From DATJPR01 sp035506295 (GTDB taxonomy: Bacteria > Bacteroidota > Ignavibacteria > UBA10030 > UBA6906), in the NCBI GenBank assembly GCA_035506295.1, contig DATJPR010000109.1:1-26057 (forward strand): 26,057 nt of DNA. Direction: 5' to 3'. Below the pieces are notes generated by a model. That model ran no database searches. It was not told where the DNA came from and saw only the letters and a list, made by a program, of their open reading frames with translations. Positions 1-9,300 of this stretch are shown piece after piece. The position numbers were made by a program, and so were the translations under genes. Each line of letters begins with the position of its first letter. Within the stretch, counting starts at the first letter, position 1.

Positions 1-90
1 CTTATCCAGACCTGTCCGCACTGCTGCACGGATTGCGGCATTCATTCCTGGCGCATCGCCTCCACTCGTGAGTACTGCAATGCGTTTCAT
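1..90 (-). CDS. pfkA: 6-phosphofructokinase, N-terminal fragment (cut by window edge)
   Basis: The reverse complement of this stretch reads 30 codons from an ATG at 88-90. It gives the classic PfkA amino terminus: MKRIAVLTSGGDAPGMNAAI, then RAAVRTGLDK. The TSGGDAPGMN segment is the ATP-binding glycine loop of ATP- or PPi-dependent phosphofructokinases, which phosphorylate fructose 6-phosphate in cytoplasmic glycolysis. A purine-rich ribosome site (AAGGAAG) lies about 5 bases before the ATG on the minus strand, supporting this start. The rest of the gene lies left of the window, so ATP versus pyrophosphate use (set by residues near 100-130) cannot be judged. It is divergent from the signalling cluster at 1124 and separated from it by about 1 kb. 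Confidence 0.93.
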   Translation of the reverse strand, partial: MKRIAVLTSGGDAPGMNAAIRAAVRTGLDK

Positions 91-264
91 GTGTCTTCCT
101 TATGTCGGTGTTCAATAAGAATACTGCGATGACAAGAACCATGAGATTGAATCACACCCGATATTTCATTCCCGGCCTCGACCGCGCAGGCAGCGCATGA
201 TGTCTTCGGTCACCGGCCTCAAGCAAGGCATTGGAACCACGATGAGCACCTCCATCCGCCTCGC

Positions 265-310
265 CAAGTTGATCCCACATCCTCTGAAGAGCACTAGTCT
301 AGTCAACTTG
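265..310. repeat. Perfect 8-bp inverted repeat with nested palindrome
   Basis: CAAGTTGA at 265-272 is the exact reverse complement of TCAACTTG at 303-310. The 30-base interval ends in a second perfect dyad, ACTAG-T-CTAGT (293-303), which overlaps the right arm by one base. It lies about 175 bp upstream of the pfkA start, so it may be a regulator site or the remains of a structured transcript. No T-run follows, so it is not a normal terminator. Confidence 0.5.
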
Positions 311-801
311 TGAGTCCTTGAAGGGGTGACGAAGGAGCAGATCAGCCGGTTTTTCGATTGAAGATCGTGGGGCGCCCGGAGAGCCGATATGATTAGGTCG
401 CGCGCGAAAGATAGGGGGGCGATACGCCAAAATCAAACGTGGTGAAAATCGGCCGCAGAGTTGGCACCCAATGCAGAAATCCAGCAGCCCCATCGATCAG
501 TCTCCTCAACCGTCACACTCGCCGCATCGCTTTCGGGCAATCCTGACAGCTGGCATTGTACTTCCGCTCTTCGTGCTCTCAGGGGGAGAATGTCAGGATT
601 GATGCGCGTTGCTGTGAGTGCGATTGCGATGCCTATGTCAATAAATACCTGACACATCGTGCACAGGGAAACGTCGGTCCTGGAGGACCACAAAACTCAA
701 TGCATCGACCTTGTCGGGCACTCGCGCGCTCAGAGGACCTGCTCCACGATTCTGACGTTTCACCTGACGTCCCCGAGGGGCGTGATGAGACCTGGAGAAG
801 G

Positions 802-818
802 GATTGGGGGACCCAATC
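802..818 (+). repeat. Short perfect hairpin with an alternative partner
   Basis: GATTGGG (802-808) and CCCAATC (812-818) form a 7-bp stem with a 3-base loop. The left arm can instead pair as GGGATTGG (800-807) with CCAATCCC at 832-839, so two exclusive structures are possible. The element lies upstream of the predicted promoter at 915-943, so it is not in that leader. Its role is unknown. Confidence 0.4.
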
Positions 819-914
819 GAACTTGCCACCTCCAATCCCAATTCGCCACACGAAGATTCATGGCGATTTTTCGCCGAATGTTTCCGTCGAGAGAATGGGG
901 AAAAACATGCTTCT

Positions 915-943
915 TTGGCATCACTCGTGATCAGGACTATCAT
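915..943 (+). promoter_or_regulatory. Predicted sigma70-type promoter for the signalling cluster
   Basis: TTGGCA (915-920) and TATCAT (938-943) each match five of six bases of the -35 and -10 consensus, with an ideal 17-base spacer. The spacer begins with a perfect 12-bp palindrome, ATCACTCGTGAT (920-931), placed where a repressor would block polymerase. Transcription would begin near 950 and give a leader of roughly 115-175 bases before the kinase. Bacteroidota often use a different promoter consensus, so this E. coli-like match is suggestive only. Confidence 0.5.
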
Positions 944-1010
944 GTATATATTGAAAGCCATATCTTTAGAAAGACCGAACTACGCTGTGATCGTAACATT
1001 CCCCCCGAAT

Positions 1011-1032
1011 GATCGGCATGTTGTTGCCGATC
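1011..1032 (+). promoter_or_regulatory. Leader hairpin or operator upstream of the sensor kinase
   Basis: GATCGGCA (1011-1018) and TGCCGATC (1025-1032) are perfect 8-bp arms around a 6-base loop. In the mRNA predicted from the 915-943 promoter this would form a strong stem in the 5' leader, about 90 bases before the preferred start at 1124. In DNA it would be a good binding site for a dimeric regulator. No U-run follows, so termination is unlikely. Confidence 0.45.
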
Positions 1033-1123
1033 CTGAAGATAGGAATTCTGCTGGAGCTCACTTCGCATGCTACCTCCGACCGAGCCCTACCTTCCACTTT
1101 TCTCCCGGAAGTCGGATTCGTCA

Positions 1124-4100
1124 ATGACATCTCCTGGTCTTCCCGGGATCTGCCGGGTTCTCACTTCGGCGTTAATGACCATTTTGCTCCTGTCCATGAG
1201 CACGGACGTCTCGTTCGGCCAGAGAAACAGGATCCGATTCGAAGTGGTGACCGGCGAAGGAGGCTCCTCGCAGAATTCTGTGCAGACCATCTGTCAAGAC
1301 AGTCGCGGCTTTCTCTGGTTCGGCAGCTACCACGGTTTGGCCCGCTATGACGGTTACAGGTTTGTCGTCTTCGAGCATCGGGCCGGCGATACGAGCAGCC
1401 TGAGCCAGAATTCCGTCCGTGATATCATTGAAGATCGACGCGGCCAGCTGTGGGTCAGCACCGAAAACGGATTGAACAGGTTCAATCGCGAGACGGAAGC
1501 CTTCACCGCGTGGTACGCAGACGCCCGTGATTCCAACAGCCTCTCGAGCAACAGCACCAGGCAATTGCTTGAAGATAGCCGCGGGAACATTTGGATTGCG
1601 ACGGACCACGGTCTCAATAGGTTGGACCTCGCGCGAAACACTTTTGTGAAATTCCTTCACAATCCCAACGACACTGCGTCGATCAGCAGCAACAACATTC
1701 AGGCGCTGTTCGAAGACCATGAGGGAAAATTGTGGGTGGGGACGGATGGCGGCCTGGACCAACTGGATCCGACGACCGGAAAGGCACGTCATTTCCGCCA
1801 TAGGCCCGCCGACCCCCGGAGCCTGAGCGACAATCGTATTCTCTGCATTGAGGGGGACCACAAAGGAAATCTCTGGGTGGGAACCGAACACGGCGGTTTG
1901 AACCGACTGTCACCGGGAAGCGCGTCGTTCACACGCTATCTCTTCGATCCTTCCAGTCCCCGAACTTTCCGCAGCCAAACGGTGTCATCCATTCTCGAGG
2001 ACCGCGCCGGTGACTTGTGGATCGGCACGTATGGCGGCGGGCTTGAGCGCTGCATCGGGGAGGGAACCACCTTCGTCGACTATCAAAACGATGTCAACGA
2101 TCCCACCAGTATCAGCAGCGACATGATCTCGTGCTTGTTCCAGGATCGTTCCGGCATTCTCTACGTCGGCACGGACTTCGGCGGTGTCAACAAGATCGAC
2201 ATGAGGAAGAATCAATTCACCCTCTACCTCAACGATCCCAAAGCTCCGGGCGGTCTCACGACAGGCCACGTCAGCGCTTTTTGCGAAGATCCTGCCTCGC
2301 ACGGCAAGTCGTTGTGGGTGGGGACGTGGGGGGGTGGACTAGGTCTCTTCGACCGGGTGAAGGAATCCTTCACGTGTGTCAGGGCCAATCCTTCGGACCC
2401 GACCACTTTGAGCGACGATGTCGTCAAGTCCATTTTTCAGGATCGTACCGGCGCGCTTTGGGTGGGCACGAGCCTGGGTGTGAACAAAAGAGATCCGCGC
2501 ACAGGGAAATTCACCCGCTACGGGTTGGTGCAGAATAATCCGCAGACCGCGTGGCTCCGGTCGGTCTTCTTCATCTCTGAGGATCGCAACGGGAATGTGT
2601 GGCTTGGGACGGAGGGGGGCGGCCTTGGAAGGTACGACCGGAAGCGGGATGCATTTGAGCACTATGTGACGATCCCGGGTGATTCGACCAGCCTTAACGA
2701 CAATTACCTCTGGTGCATGCACGAAGACGGATCGGGGACACTTTGGATCGGGACGAACAGCGGCGGCCTGAATTGCCTGGACTACAACACCGGTCGCTTC
2801 ACACACTACAAGAATGACCCGGGCAATCCCAACAGCCTGGACGATAACAAGATCTTGTGTATGTGTGAAGACCACGAAGGGATACTGTGGCTGGGAACGG
2901 CGAGTGGCGGGCTCACAAGATTCGACCAGCAGCACCGAACCTTCCGGGCATATACCATGAAAGATGGACTCGCGTCGAATGCGGTCCATGGAATCCTCGA
3001 AGACCATGCCGGCTATCTCTGGCTCAGCGGTCTTGAGGGATTGTCGAGGTTTGATCCGAGGACAGGCGAGGTCGTGAACTACAGTCGCGAAGACGGTCTG
3101 CAAGGGAACGAGTTCCATGTGGGGGCCTGCCTGAAAAGCGTGACCGGAGAAATGTTCTTCGGAGGCCTCAACGGGTTCAATGTATTTGTGCCGGATAGTG
3201 TCAGGCGGAACACGTTCGAGCCGCCGGTGGTGATCACCGATTTCCAGCTGTACAATGCGTCGGTGGCGACGAACCAGTCAGTGAACGGTCGCGTGATCTT
3301 GCGGAATTCGATCACGGAGACGGGAGAGATAAGCCTTTCGTATCGGGACGAGGTATTGTCAATGGAGTTTGCGGCCCTGGATTTCGCCGCCCCCGCGAAG
3401 AACCACTACGCCTATATGATGGAGGGGATCGATAAGGATTGGAACTTTTCAGGGAATCGGCATTTCGTAACCTACACGAAGCTGCCGGCAGGGGATTACA
3501 CCTTCCGGGTGAGGGGCTCGAACAACAACGGTGCGTGGAATGATGCGGGGGTGAGTCTGCGAATCCGCATAGCACCACCGTTCTGGGAAACGTGGTGGTT
3601 TCGAGTGCTGGGAGCGGTAATGCTGGGTGGCATCCTGGTCGGATGGTACCGTTGGTGGACAAATCGAATCGTGGCGCGGAACCGTGAGCTGGAACAGCAC
3701 GTCAAGGAACGGACAGCCCAGCTGGAGGAGGCAAACAGCGAACTGGAAGCGTTCTCGTACTCCGTATCGCACGACCTCAGGACGCCGCTGCGAGCGATCG
3801 ACGGGTATAGCAGGATCCTGATCGAGGACTATCGTGATATTCTCGGGCAGGAAGGGACACGCGTGTGCGACGTCGTCCGGTCCGAGACGCAGCGAATGGG
3901 ACAGCTCATCGACGGCCTATTGAAATTATCCCGGCTGAGCCGCTCGGAAGTGCGGCGAACGGAATTGGATATGGGTTCTATGGTGCGGACGGTCTTCGAT
4001 GAAATCACAACGACCGATGACCGAAAGAGGATCAGGTTCTCCGTGGAGCCTCTCCCGCCCTCGGCGGGAGACTCGATGCTCATCCACCAGGTTCTTGTGA

Positions 4101-4411
4101 ACCTGCTCTCGAACGCAGTGAAGTTCACTTCGAAAACCGCTCAACCGGAAATCACTGTGTCGGCGAAGTCGGCGGAGAGGGAAACGGTGTATGCCATCAC
4201 GGACAACGGGGCGGGATTTGATGCGCAGTATGCGGATAAGCTGTTCAAAGTGTTCCAACGGCTACACGGTTCGGCGGAGTTCGAAGGCACGGGGATCGGG
4301 CTGGCGATCGTGCAACGGGTGATCCACCGCCACGGCGGAAAGGTGTGGGCGGTTGGAGAGCCGGAAAAAGGAGCCACGTTCTACTTTACTCTCCCGAGGA
4401 AGGCGAAATAG
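1124..4411 (+). CDS. Two-component sensor kinase with 14-blade propeller sensor, Y_Y_Y domain and HisKA/HATPase core
   Basis: An inner-membrane sensor histidine kinase of about 1095 residues. A signal peptide ends near residue 32. The periplasmic sensor has 14 Reg_prop repeats of the LWVGTxGGLxRxD type (about residues 40-700), enough for two seven-bladed propellers. A Y_Y_Y domain follows (about 750-820), then one membrane helix (about 822-845) and a short coiled coil. HisKA has phospho-acceptor His883 in SHDLRTPLRAIDGY, and HATPase has NLLSNAVKF, DNGAGF and GTGIGLAI boxes. In Bacteroides hybrid two-component systems this sensor usually detects glycans, but there the protein also carries a receiver and an AraC domain, both absent here. 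The ATG at 1124 is preferred over an upstream ATG at 1067 because it begins the signal peptide directly. The next gene starts 2 bases after the stop. Confidence 0.9.
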   Translation: MTSPGLPGICRVLTSALMTILLLSMSTDVSFGQRNRIRFEVVTGEGGSSQNSVQTICQDSRGFLWFGSYHGLARYDGYRFVVFEHRAGDTSSLSQNSVRDIIEDRRGQLWVSTENGLNRFNRETEAFTAWYADARDSNSLSSNSTRQLLEDSRGNIWIATDHGLNRLDLARNTFVKFLHNPNDTASISSNNIQALFEDHEGKLWVGTDGGLDQLDPTTGKARHFRHRPADPRSLSDNRILCIEGDHKGNLWVGTEHGGLNRLSPGSASFTRYLFDPSSPRTFRSQTVSSILEDRAGDLWIGTYGGGLERCIGEGTTFVDYQNDVNDPTSISSDMISCLFQDRSGILYVGTDFGGVNKIDMRKNQFTLYLNDPKAPGGLTTGHVSAFCEDPASHGKSLWVGTWGGGLGLFDRVKESFTCVRANPSDPTTLSDDVVKSIFQDRTGALWVGTSLGVNKRDPRTGKFTRYGLVQNNPQTAWLRSVFFISEDRNGNVWLGTEGGGLGRYDRKRDAFEHYVTIPGDSTSLNDNYLWCMHEDGSGTLWIGTNSGGLNCLDYNTGRFTHYKNDPGNPNSLDDNKILCMCEDHEGILWLGTASGGLTRFDQQHRTFRAYTMKDGLASNAVHGILEDHAGYLWLSGLEGLSRFDPRTGEVVNYSREDGLQGNEFHVGACLKSVTGEMFFGGLNGFNVFVPDSVRRNTFEPPVVITDFQLYNASVATNQSVNGRVILRNSITETGEISLSYRDEVLSMEFAALDFAAPAKNHYAYMMEGIDKDWNFSGNRHFVTYTKLPAGDYTFRVRGSNNNGAWNDAGVSLRIRIAPPFWETWWFRVLGAVMLGGILVGWYRWWTNRIVARNRELEQHVKERTAQLEEANSELEAFSYSVSHDLRTPLRAIDGYSRILIEDYRDILGQEGTRVCDVVRSETQRMGQLIDGLLKLSRLSRSEVRRTELDMGSMVRTVFDEITTTDDRKRIRFSVEPLPPSAGDSMLIHQVLVNLLSNAVKFTSKTAQPEITVSAKSAERETVYAITDNGAGFDAQYADKLFKVFQRLHGSAEFEGTGIGLAIVQRVIHRHGGKVWAVGEPEKGATFYFTLPRKAK

Positions 4412-4413
4412 GA

Positions 4414-4866
4414 ATGGACCATCAACGAGCTCCCCACATTCTCCTCGTCGAAGATAGTCCCCATGACGCGGACCTCACGACCCGGGCGTTGAAAAGGAAG
4501 AATCTGGCGCACAATCTTGTTCATGTGTCCGACGGTCCTTCGGCGCTTGATTACGTGTTCGGGCGCGGGAAATATGCTTTGCCGAAAGTTATCAATCCTC
4601 CCCACATTATTCTCCTCGATATCAATCTGCCCAAGCTCAATGGGCTGGAGGTCCTGCGGGAGATCAAATCTCATCCGAAGACGAAGTCCATTCCGGTCGT
4701 GGTCATTACGTCATCCAAGGAGGATCGGGACGTCAGGCAGGCGTACGAGCATGGAGCCAACAGCTACATCGTCAAGCCGGTGGATTTTGAGTCGTTCCAA
4801 CACGCCGTCGAGAGCATCGGTCTCTACTGGCTGCATCTGAATCAGACCGCCGTTCCGGCGTCGTGA
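4414..4866 (+). CDS. Stand-alone response-regulator receiver (Rcp1/CheY-like)
   Basis: A 150-residue single-domain receiver with no output domain. The acidic pair Glu13/Asp14, phospho-acceptor Asp69 (LLDINLPKLNG), Thr/Ser at 99-100 and Lys121 (KPVDF) are all present. The inserted YALPKVINPPHIILLDI segment and the length are typical of Rcp1-type partners of phytochrome-like histidine kinases, a kinase type that the preceding gene's core resembles. The start at 4414 lies 2 bases after the kinase stop and is preceded by GAGGAAGG inside the kinase end, so the two are almost certainly translated together. It probably shuttles phosphate from the propeller kinase to another protein, perhaps the kinase that follows. 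Confidence 0.9.
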   Translation: MDHQRAPHILLVEDSPHDADLTTRALKRKNLAHNLVHVSDGPSALDYVFGRGKYALPKVINPPHIILLDINLPKLNGLEVLREIKSHPKTKSIPVVVITSSKEDRDVRQAYEHGANSYIVKPVDFESFQHAVESIGLYWLHLNQTAVPAS

Positions 4867-4898
4867 ACAATGTCACGGTAGCAAAGGACGGGAGAACA

Positions 4899-6296
4899 AT
4901 GAACCCCAATGTCCGCATTCTCCTCGTTGAAGACGTCGATACGGACGCGGAGTTGACCGAGCGCGAGGTCCGTAAGTCTATCCCTGCCTATACCATGCGA
5001 AGGGTAGAGACGCGCGATTCATTCCTTGCCGCTCTCGCGAACGATCCCCCGGACATCATTATCTCAGACTATTTGTTGCCGACCTTCGACGGCATGACCG
5101 CGTTGAAGCTCGCTCGTGAGCACGCGCCTCTGACGCCGGTCATCATCGTGACCGGGGCGATCAACGAGGACACCGCCGTTGAGTGCATGAAATCCGGCGC
5201 GGTGGACTACGTCATTAAGGAACATTTGAAGCGGCTCGGCCCGGCCATTCTCTCGGGACTGGAGCAGAAGCAACAGCGCATCGCGCGGATGAAGGCCGAG
5301 GACGACCTCCGGAAAAGCGAAGAGCGTTATCGTCGGTTCTTTGACAACGATCTGAGCGCAGTGTATCTCTCGACCCCGGCCGGCGACCTGCTGGCCTGCA
5401 ACCCTGCCATGGTCCGCATCATGGGGTATGGGAGTGCCGAAGAGTTGCTTCAGACGAGATCAGATCGCCTCTACCGCTCGATAGGAGAGCGGGACGTGTT
5501 CCTGGCCGAGCTCCGCACGAAGCGGATACTGCAGAACCGGGAAACGGAGCTTGTGCGCAAGGACGGCTCGGTGATTTCCGTCATAGAAAATGTCGTGGGA
5601 ATATTTGAGGACGGTCGGCTTGTCGAATTCATGGGCTACATGTTCGACATCACGGAACGCAAGGCGGCGGAAGAAAAGCTCCGGACCTCCCTCCGGGAGA
5701 AGGAAGCCCTCCTCCGCGAGGTGCACCACAGGGTGAAGAACAACCTGCAGGTCATCTCGAGCCTGCTGCACATGCAATCCACGTATGCGGCGGACGACGC
5801 CACGCGGAGCGCACTGAAAGAGAGTGAGGACCGTGTCCGGGCGATGGGGCTGGTCCACGGGATTCTCTACCAGACGAACAACTTCGGCGCGATCGATTTC
5901 GGCGCCTATGTGCGGAGCATGCTGACCGTCCTCCTGCAGTCCTTCGGACGGCAAGAAATATCGACGAGCGTCGACAGCGGGAACATCGAACTTCCGATGG
6001 ACATGGCGGTGCCCTGCGGTCTCATCTTGAACGAACTGGTGACGAATTCGCTCAAACACGCATTCCCCGACGATCGCAAGGGAACATTGGAAATTGTGCT
6101 GCGGCGCTGCGACGACAAGATGATAGAGCTCTCCGTCAGGGATGACGGCGTGGGATTTCCGGCGGAGAAGGATTTCCAGACTGCGCAGTCCATGGGCCTT
6201 CTGATCGTGCAGTCTCTGGCACAGCAACTCGGAGGGACCCTCTCGATGGAATCCGGCACCGGAACAAAATTCGTGGTGCGGTTTCCCCCGGAGTGA
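4899..6296 (+). CDS. REC-PAS-HisKA_2 histidine kinase (soluble, HWE/LytS-like class)
   Basis: A cytoplasmic protein of about 465 residues. An N-terminal receiver (about 1-125) has Asp57 as phospho-acceptor and the IIVTG and Lys107 positions. A coiled linker leads to a PAS domain (about 141-270), then a HisKA_2 dimerisation domain with the HHRVKNNLQVISSLL motif (His277 is the likely acceptor), and a HATPase domain (LNELVTNSLKHAF, DDGVGFP). No membrane helix is visible. The receiver in front lets another kinase control it. I chose the ATG at 4899 because GGGAGA lies just upstream. A GTG at 4863 overlapping the previous stop would add 12 residues and is the alternative. It ends 64 bp from a convergent gene, with no clear terminator between. 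Confidence 0.9.
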   Translation: MNPNVRILLVEDVDTDAELTEREVRKSIPAYTMRRVETRDSFLAALANDPPDIIISDYLLPTFDGMTALKLAREHAPLTPVIIVTGAINEDTAVECMKSGAVDYVIKEHLKRLGPAILSGLEQKQQRIARMKAEDDLRKSEERYRRFFDNDLSAVYLSTPAGDLLACNPAMVRIMGYGSAEELLQTRSDRLYRSIGERDVFLAELRTKRILQNRETELVRKDGSVISVIENVVGIFEDGRLVEFMGYMFDITERKAAEEKLRTSLREKEALLREVHHRVKNNLQVISSLLHMQSTYAADDATRSALKESEDRVRAMGLVHGILYQTNNFGAIDFGAYVRSMLTVLLQSFGRQEISTSVDSGNIELPMDMAVPCGLILNELVTNSLKHAFPDDRKGTLEIVLRRCDDKMIELSVRDDGVGFPAEKDFQTAQSMGLLIVQSLAQQLGGTLSMESGTGTKFVVRFPPE

Positions 6297-6360
6297 TCCT
6301 GCCAAATCACGTTTGCCCACCTCCCGCAATGCGTGCTGCAAGTCGTCCGCGGCGCACCGG

Positions 6361-9300
6361 TCACTTCAAAAGTATGAGCTTACGAGTCCGGACGAAATTG
6401 CCTGCACGGAATCTGTAGAAGTACACTCCTGAGGAATGCCCGGTGCCGTCGAACAGTACTTCGTGATACCCTGCATCTTCCGGTCCTTGAACGAGGGTTG
6501 CCACCGAGCGGCCGAGAATATCATAGACGGTGAGAGTCACCGATGATTGAGCTGGCAGGGTGTAACGGATCGTGGTCGTCAGATTGAACGGGTTGGGAAA
6601 ATTCGGGAGCAGCTCAATGTTGCTCGGGAGTGCGGGGGGAATCTTCTCGACGAAAAAGCTGCTGTCGATCTCGCCGGAGAGCAGCTTTGCATGCCAGGTC
6701 AAAGCGTCATTCGGGAATTGTGCCTTCAACAGTGCGAGATATTCCCCCGCGGATTGGCCGTCCCTGAAGCGAAATGCATTGAGACTCCATAGACCAAAAA
6801 GGGCATGCCTGACCGTTGCCGTGTCGTCGGCGAAACGGCGGGCCAGAGTCTCGAAATTGGCCGCTGCTTCATCGTATTTGCCGTCGCGGATCAGATAATA
6901 ATTCTCCAGCTCCAATGTTGTTGCATACAATGGATCCTTGTTCGACAGATTCGGCCGTACGCCGGAGTTCAGGAAGCCTACGAAGCCATTTCGTCCTGCG
7001 CCGATGTAGCATTCCGCCAATTGGGTTAAGAGATACTGATACTGGGCAGGGTCTTTTTCCAGTGCACATCGCTGCGCATATCGAAGAATCGCCTCATCGT
7101 AGCTTCCCGCAAGCATGATTTGCAGCGACGCGAGAAGGTCGGCATCGAAGAAAGAGCTGGTGTCGCTTTCCGTGGTTCCCCGCGGAGGGCGGTTCAGCAA
7201 TGTTGCGGCAGGAGGTTGATACCCGGTGACATCTTTTCCGATGCCGGCGTTCGGGTCGTCGGTGAGATACTCCGCGTGATCGACAGTTCCTCCTCCATAA
7301 ATCCAGGCGGAGGGACTCCCGCCGCCCCAGTAGTTGCAACCCGCCTCAATGTGGCTCTGGTTCCCGGCTGCCACGTTCATGAACTGCTCTTCATACATGC
7401 TGTTCAAGCCGAAGCCGGCATGATTCCCCGCAATCATATTGCTTGAATAGTCCGCCCAAACGTTGACATTGTTCTTACGAATGACGTTGTGTCCCGGACC
7501 GCCGGAACCCCCAAGCAGGATGGCCGGGCTAAAGTAGTCACACTGAACCCCGCTCCAACGATTGGATTCGATGACGTTGTCCCGGATTTCTGGGGCACTT
7601 TGATTGTAGCAGTAAATGCCATTCATGCCGTTGCCGGAAATTGTGTTGCCGACAATCAGGCCGCTGCTGTTGTTCAGACAAATCCCGTCGCCGCCGTTTT
7701 TGGAAATCACGTTGCCGGAGATCGATTGCGGCCACGAGTCGGTAATGTACATGCCGTGGGCATAGTTGCTGAAGAAGGTATTGTTCTGGATGGGTGAAAG
7801 CGAAGCGCCCAGCCCCTCGAGGTAGAGACCGATCAGATTGTATTCGAAAGTGCAGTACTCGACGCTCAGAGCCGGGTCATGACTATTGCGATGGTCCGCG
7901 CACCCCGCATACACCCCGTGAGTGGCATTCCTGAAGGTGCAATATCGCAGCGATCCCCGGGACATCGGCTGGAAAAATATCCCTTCCCATCTCCCTGAAC
8001 TTCCGAGCCTGTCAAACACGATTGACCCGATGGAATCGCCGTTGGCGACGCACGAGCCGTAAACCATCAGACTGCTGCCGGGAGCACCGCTCATCGCGCT
8101 TCCACGATCAAAATACAAAGTGCTTTCCTTCGATCCCGTGAGCGTTGCATTCTGGGTCAGAACGAATTGTGATCCGGACTCGAAGGTCACAGCCGTATTG
8201 CCGGAGATGACAAGCGGGGCTGATTGATTCCAGATCCGATACAGCCGGATCGATCCTGCTTCATGTGCCTGGAACGATGCCGCCCCTGAGTTGACATTGA
8301 CCAGGCCCAAACCGCCTTGAGGGGCGAAATCCACGGAGAGCCCATTTCCCAGGACGATGGCATTGGTGTTTCTGTAGCCTTCAATGTACATGGCCCCCGA
8401 AGGAAGCGATCCGTCCGTCGGGAATTGATCAACATATCTGTAGAAGGAAGTGTATGCCGGAATCGGACCCTGGCTATATGTCGCGTGGAATGTCAGATTC
8501 GACCCTGTCGAGAAGTCATTCAATGCGATCCCTGTCGCGTAGTTGTTCATCGACCTGGAATTCGGGGCTGAAGAGTCGTTCAATTCCCCGTGCCCCGAGT
8601 AGAACAGATCCGACGGGCTGCCCGTATTGCCCTTGTACCCGCTCCCATAGCCTGCCACCTCAAGCGCCAGGCTGAAGTCGATGCCGGAATTCGTGTGGTC
8701 TTCCACCGTAAACACCGACCAGCAAGACCCGTACTTCGAATAGTGCCAGATCAAGCCTCCGCCGGCGAAGCTGTCATTATCAGGCCCGCCCACGAAGCGA
8801 TTGAACTTTTCGCGCTTCCGGTACTCGATGAGGAAATATTCGCTGTGATTCCAATCGTCACTTCTGCCGGGATCCCCATAGACGGTGGCAATGGCAACCT
8901 GGGGCCTTTCGGAGGTGATCGGCGCAATCGCGTAGGCGCCGGAGGAGGTTACGCCGACGACATTCGACTCTCTCGTGAGCCAGTGCCTTTGCAGTTTGGC
9001 CAGAGGATTGATGTGCGGTGGGCAAAAGTAATACCTCCGGTCATTGAACCCTCCCCAATGCATGAGGTCGTAGGAACCTACAGCCATGTGCTCGAAACCG
9101 ATCGTGTGGCCGAATTCGTGGGCGAGGACGGTGATCCCGTTCAAAACGCACGAGGGATGATCATTGGTGTTGTTCCACAACTTCTCAGAATCGAAGAACT
9201 CTGTCCCTCCCTGGTATGCCCACCCTCCAAGCAGGCCTCCCGCCGCGATGATGCCGATCTTCCCCTCAAAGGTCGAACGGTCGAACTCAAGGTACTCGGG

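Larger units (their letters stand above)
91..1123. other. Gene-poor region of about 1 kb between pfkA and the sensor kinase
   Basis: I find no convincing protein gene here. All open frames are short, overlap one another on both strands, and show no recognisable domain. The stretch should contain the pfkA promoter (minus strand, close to 91-180) and the promoter of the signalling cluster (915-943). It also carries perfect inverted repeats at 265-310, 802-818 and 1011-1032. A 43-codon frame at 471-602 (+) encodes a proline/serine-rich start and one hydrophobic helix, but it has no clear ribosome site. The region could be decayed sequence, a leader, or hold an unrecognised small RNA. Confidence 0.6.

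Noticed and set aside
471..602. 43-codon frame with a Pro/Ser-rich start and a hydrophobic helix
   Set aside because: No ribosome site, no recognisable family, and overlapping open frames on both strands. Mentioned only within the gene-poor region.
2315..2337. G-rich run in the sensor kinase that could form a quadruplex
   Set aside because: It is explained by codons for the LWVGTWGGG propeller motif and lies deep in a coding region.
6297..6360. Possible shared terminator between convergent genes
   Set aside because: No stem with a T-run is visible on either strand in the 64-bp gap.
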